From assembly GCA_025936995.1 (NCBI GenBank), contig JAICSH010000016.1, forward strand, positions 1 through 40,816: 40,816 nucleotides of DNA, read 5' to 3'. Of the stretch, positions 39,151 through 40,816 are shown piece after piece. Source of the DNA: Thermoleophilia bacterium (lineage in GTDB: Bacteria > Actinomycetota > Thermoleophilia > Gaiellales > Gaiellaceae). The position numbers and the translations under genes were made by a program. The notes beneath the pieces are model-generated. The model was not told the DNA's origin. It did no database searches and saw only the letters and a list, made by a program, of their open reading frames with translations. Every line of letters starts with the position of its first letter. The stretch's first letter is position 1.

Positions 39151-39765
39151 CTACGTGCGGCAGGCGATCCGCCCCGCCGAGTGCAGAGCGAGCTGCGCGG
39201 AGCGCAGGTCGACCGTCTGCCGGAAGACCATCCCCAGCGGGTCGCGGTACACGACGACGGCCCGCGTGACCGGCGCGGTCGACGCCGTCTGCAGCGCGCC
39301 GCAGCCCGCCATCGCGAAGTTCAGCTGGGCCTGGGCCGAGCTCAGAGGACGGACGTGAATCGCGGCGGGGCGCTGCGCCAGGAACGGCCCGTGCATGACC
39401 ATGTGCCTCGAGCAGTACGGCTTGCACTGGAAGAACGGCGCGAGGTGCGTGCCGAGCTGACGGACGAACGACCCACGCGGGACGATGGCGCGCACGTCGT
39501 CGAGCATGAGCTGGCGGTGCGTCTGGTTCTTGAGCACGACCAGCAGGCCGAACGTGCCGCCGGGCAGCGGCCGCAGGCGGACGCCGGTCTTGCCGGCCAC
39601 GATCACGGGCGCGCCCGACGCCTGCGTCGCGTTCCGCGTCACGAAGGCGGCGGGCGCCGCGGTCGCGCGAGAGGACACGGGCGTTGCAGCCTCGTGCGCC
39701 ATCGTGCCGCACCCGGCGGCGACGGCGCCGATGAGCACCACGATCCCGAGGATGGCAGTCCTCAT
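39151..39765 (-). CDS. Putative lipoprotein, 204 residues
   Basis: The ATG start at 39765 is followed by RTAILGIVVLIGAVAAGC, a lipoprotein signal with lipobox VAAGC, so Cys18-19 would be lipidated and the protein held on the outer face of the membrane. Conserved-looking parts: VTRNATQASGAPVIVAGKTG, LRPLPGGTFGLLVVLKNQTH, FFQCKPYCSRHMVMHGP with paired cysteines, and FAMAGCGALQTASTAPVTRA. Four cysteines could form two disulfides outside. No family is recognised. It lies between hemB and the AI-2E gene. Confidence 0.7.
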   Translation of the reverse strand: MRTAILGIVVLIGAVAAGCGTMAHEAATPVSSRATAAPAAFVTRNATQASGAPVIVAGKTGVRLRPLPGGTFGLLVVLKNQTHRQLMLDDVRAIVPRGSFVRQLGTHLAPFFQCKPYCSRHMVMHGPFLAQRPAAIHVRPLSSAQAQLNFAMAGCGALQTASTAPVTRAVVVYRDPLGMVFRQTVDLRSAQLALHSAGRIACRT

Positions 39766-39772
39766 TGGTCGT

Positions 39773-39778
39773 GTTATA
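39773..39778 (-). promoter_or_regulatory. -10 box of the lipoprotein gene
   Basis: TATAAC on the minus strand with only 7 bases to the ATG at 39765, so the transcript would begin at or near the start codon (leaderless). No clear -35 element was found. Confidence 0.45.
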
Positions 39779-39809
39779 CGCCACGAAGCCGTACGTGGTT
39801 TGCTGCGGC

Positions 39810-40816
39810 TCAGGCAGCCGGAGCGGGCGGAATCTCGGGGACGTGCTCCTTCTCGCCCTGCGGCTCGAGTCCGATCTCGGCGAGCGGCTCCTGGCCGGTC
39901 CACTTCTCCAGCGAGATCCGCTCCGAGAAGAACTCCCACGCCGCGCGCCCGGCTGCGAGGAGCGGCAGCGAGACCAGGATGCCCGGGAACCCGTAGATCT
40001 CGCCGCCCGCGAGGAGGCCGAAGATCACGAGCAGGGGGTGGAGACGCAGCGTGTGTCCCATCACCTTCGGTACGACGAGGTGGCCCTCGAGCTGCTGGAT
40101 CCCGAGGAAGAGGAGCGCGACCCACAGCGCCGAGAGCGGATGCTGGACGAGCGCGTAGAGCACCGCCGGAATGGCCCCGAGCCACGGGCCGACGTACGGG
40201 ATGAGCTCGGTGATGCCCGCCCAGGCCCCGAACGCCGCCGCGTACTTCCCGCCGTGCGGCATGAGGCCGAGCATCCCGAGGATCCAGAGCCCGAGCCCGA
40301 CGCTCAGGCCGATGATCAGCGAGAGAAGGAACTGGCCCTTGACGTAGCTCGCGACCGCCTGCTCCATCCGCACGATCAGCCCGTCCCGTCCGCGCGGCGG
40401 GAAGCGTCGGTCGACCACGTCCGTCAACCGCTGCATGTCGAGCAGCATGTAGACCGAGACGACCACCACGAGAATCGCGTCGAAGAGGAGCGTGACGACC
40501 GTGAGGCCCGCTCCTTCGGCCCAGCTCAGAGCCTTCGAGGTGTATTTCTGGACGTCCTTCGTCCCGACCTGGGTGAGGAACTTCTGGCCCTGGTGCTGGA
40601 CGTGGATGCCGCTGAGGTGGTGGTGGTCGAGCCACCCCTGAAAGCGCACCAGATCCTGCTCGGCACCCGTCCGCGGGGGGTGTCCGGAATCGGTCGTAAA
40701 GTAGTTGTCGACCCGGTGGGCGGCGCTGCGCGTCTGCTGCACGACCACCGTGGCGAGAGCGAGGATCGCCAGTGCGACGACTGCTGCAAAGGCGAGATAG
40801 ACGAGCGCTACCGCCG
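39810..40816 (-). CDS. AI-2E-family membrane protein, 5' end outside the window
   Basis: At least 335 residues; the frame stays open to the right edge, so the N-terminus is missing. Seen: hydrophobic segment ALVYLAFAAVVALAILALAT at the edge, a soluble stretch, then LTVVTLLFDAILVVVVSVYM and the family core QFLLSLIIGLSVGLGLWILG, AAFGAWAGITELIPYVGPWL, GAIPAVLYALVQHPLSALWV, LLFLGIQQLEGHLVVPKVMG and LRLHPLLVIFGLLAGGEIYG. The ELIPYVGP and QQLEGHLVVPKVMG motifs are diagnostic. The family (PerM/YhhT) includes membrane exporters and ion transporters; the substrate is unknown. A disordered tail ends PPAPAA. Confidence 0.9.
   Translation of the reverse strand, partial: AVALVYLAFAAVVALAILALATVVVQQTRSAAHRVDNYFTTDSGHPPRTGAEQDLVRFQGWLDHHHLSGIHVQHQGQKFLTQVGTKDVQKYTSKALSWAEGAGLTVVTLLFDAILVVVVSVYMLLDMQRLTDVVDRRFPPRGRDGLIVRMEQAVASYVKGQFLLSLIIGLSVGLGLWILGMLGLMPHGGKYAAAFGAWAGITELIPYVGPWLGAIPAVLYALVQHPLSALWVALLFLGIQQLEGHLVVPKVMGHTLRLHPLLVIFGLLAGGEIYGFPGILVSLPLLAAGRAAWEFFSERISLEKWTGQEPLAEIGLEPQGEKEHVPEIPPAPAA

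Noticed and set aside
1-40816. CRISPR array, rRNA genes, prophage or conjugation genes
   Set aside because: No regularly spaced repeats, rRNA segments, integrase, capsid or relaxase genes were seen.

Overview
This 40.8-kb window is GC-rich chromosomal DNA with many GTG and TTG starts and tightly overlapping genes (ATGA, GTGA and TAGTG junctions). The content suggests an actinobacterium-like, aerobic or facultative respirer. It has a futalosine menaquinone pathway, a cytochrome b6-like plus subunit IV/cytochrome c respiratory complex, UvrD with an HRDC domain, and short-leader genes. A member of Thermoleophilia would fit, but that placement is inference.

Layout. (1) 1-3.1 kb, minus strand: a sulfate-activation operon comA-cysH-cysC-cysD-cysN, with cysN running off the left edge. 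CysH looks like the PAPS type, which agrees with the APS kinase beside it. (2) 3.2-6.0 kb: a methyltransferase, then a lysR regulator coupled to an iron-containing alcohol dehydrogenase/maleylacetate-reductase-like gene. (3) 5988-8723: a complete 2,736-bp IS1595-family transposon of visibly lower GC. It has terminal inverted repeats, a perfect 8-bp target duplication (AGGACGAC) and a DDE transposase with a zinc ribbon. Its cargo is a small lysine-rich ORF, a DUF3800 protein, a small basic ORF, and a strongly structured intergenic RNA region ending in a tRNA-like fold with anticodon UUA. It sits between lysR and the next gene, 9 bases upstream of the lysR start.

(4) 8.8-20.1 kb: cell-envelope polysaccharide genes on both strands. 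They are a polyprenyl-phosphate sugar-1-phosphate transferase, an asparagine synthase-like amidotransferase, a DUF354 protein, a membrane-bound nucleotide-sugar 4,6-dehydratase, a DegT aminotransferase, a DedA protein and a secreted phosphodiester glycosidase-like protein. A UvrD-type helicase and a small unknown gene interrupt them. (5) 20.2-33.1 kb: after one metallophosphoesterase comes a roughly 12-kb minus-strand run that joins a class III cyclase/ATPase regulator, ubiD, the quinol-cytochrome c complex (Rieske, cytochrome b6-like, subunit IV-cytochrome c fusion), ubiX, menG, a polyprenyl diphosphate synthase, mqnE, a SnoaL-like gene, mqnA and mqnC. This places synthesis of menaquinone next to the complex that oxidises it.

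(6) 33.1-36.2 kb: a membrane-anchored propeller protein, then a padR repressor divergent from a geranylgeranyl-reductase-like flavoprotein. Two 13-bp direct repeats lie in their shared promoter. (7) 36.2-40.8 kb, minus strand: hemB-hemL with two small downstream genes, a lipoprotein, and an AI-2E-family membrane protein cut by the right edge.

The least explained part is the cargo transposon and its structured RNA. No CRISPR array and no complete standard tRNA or rRNA gene was found.
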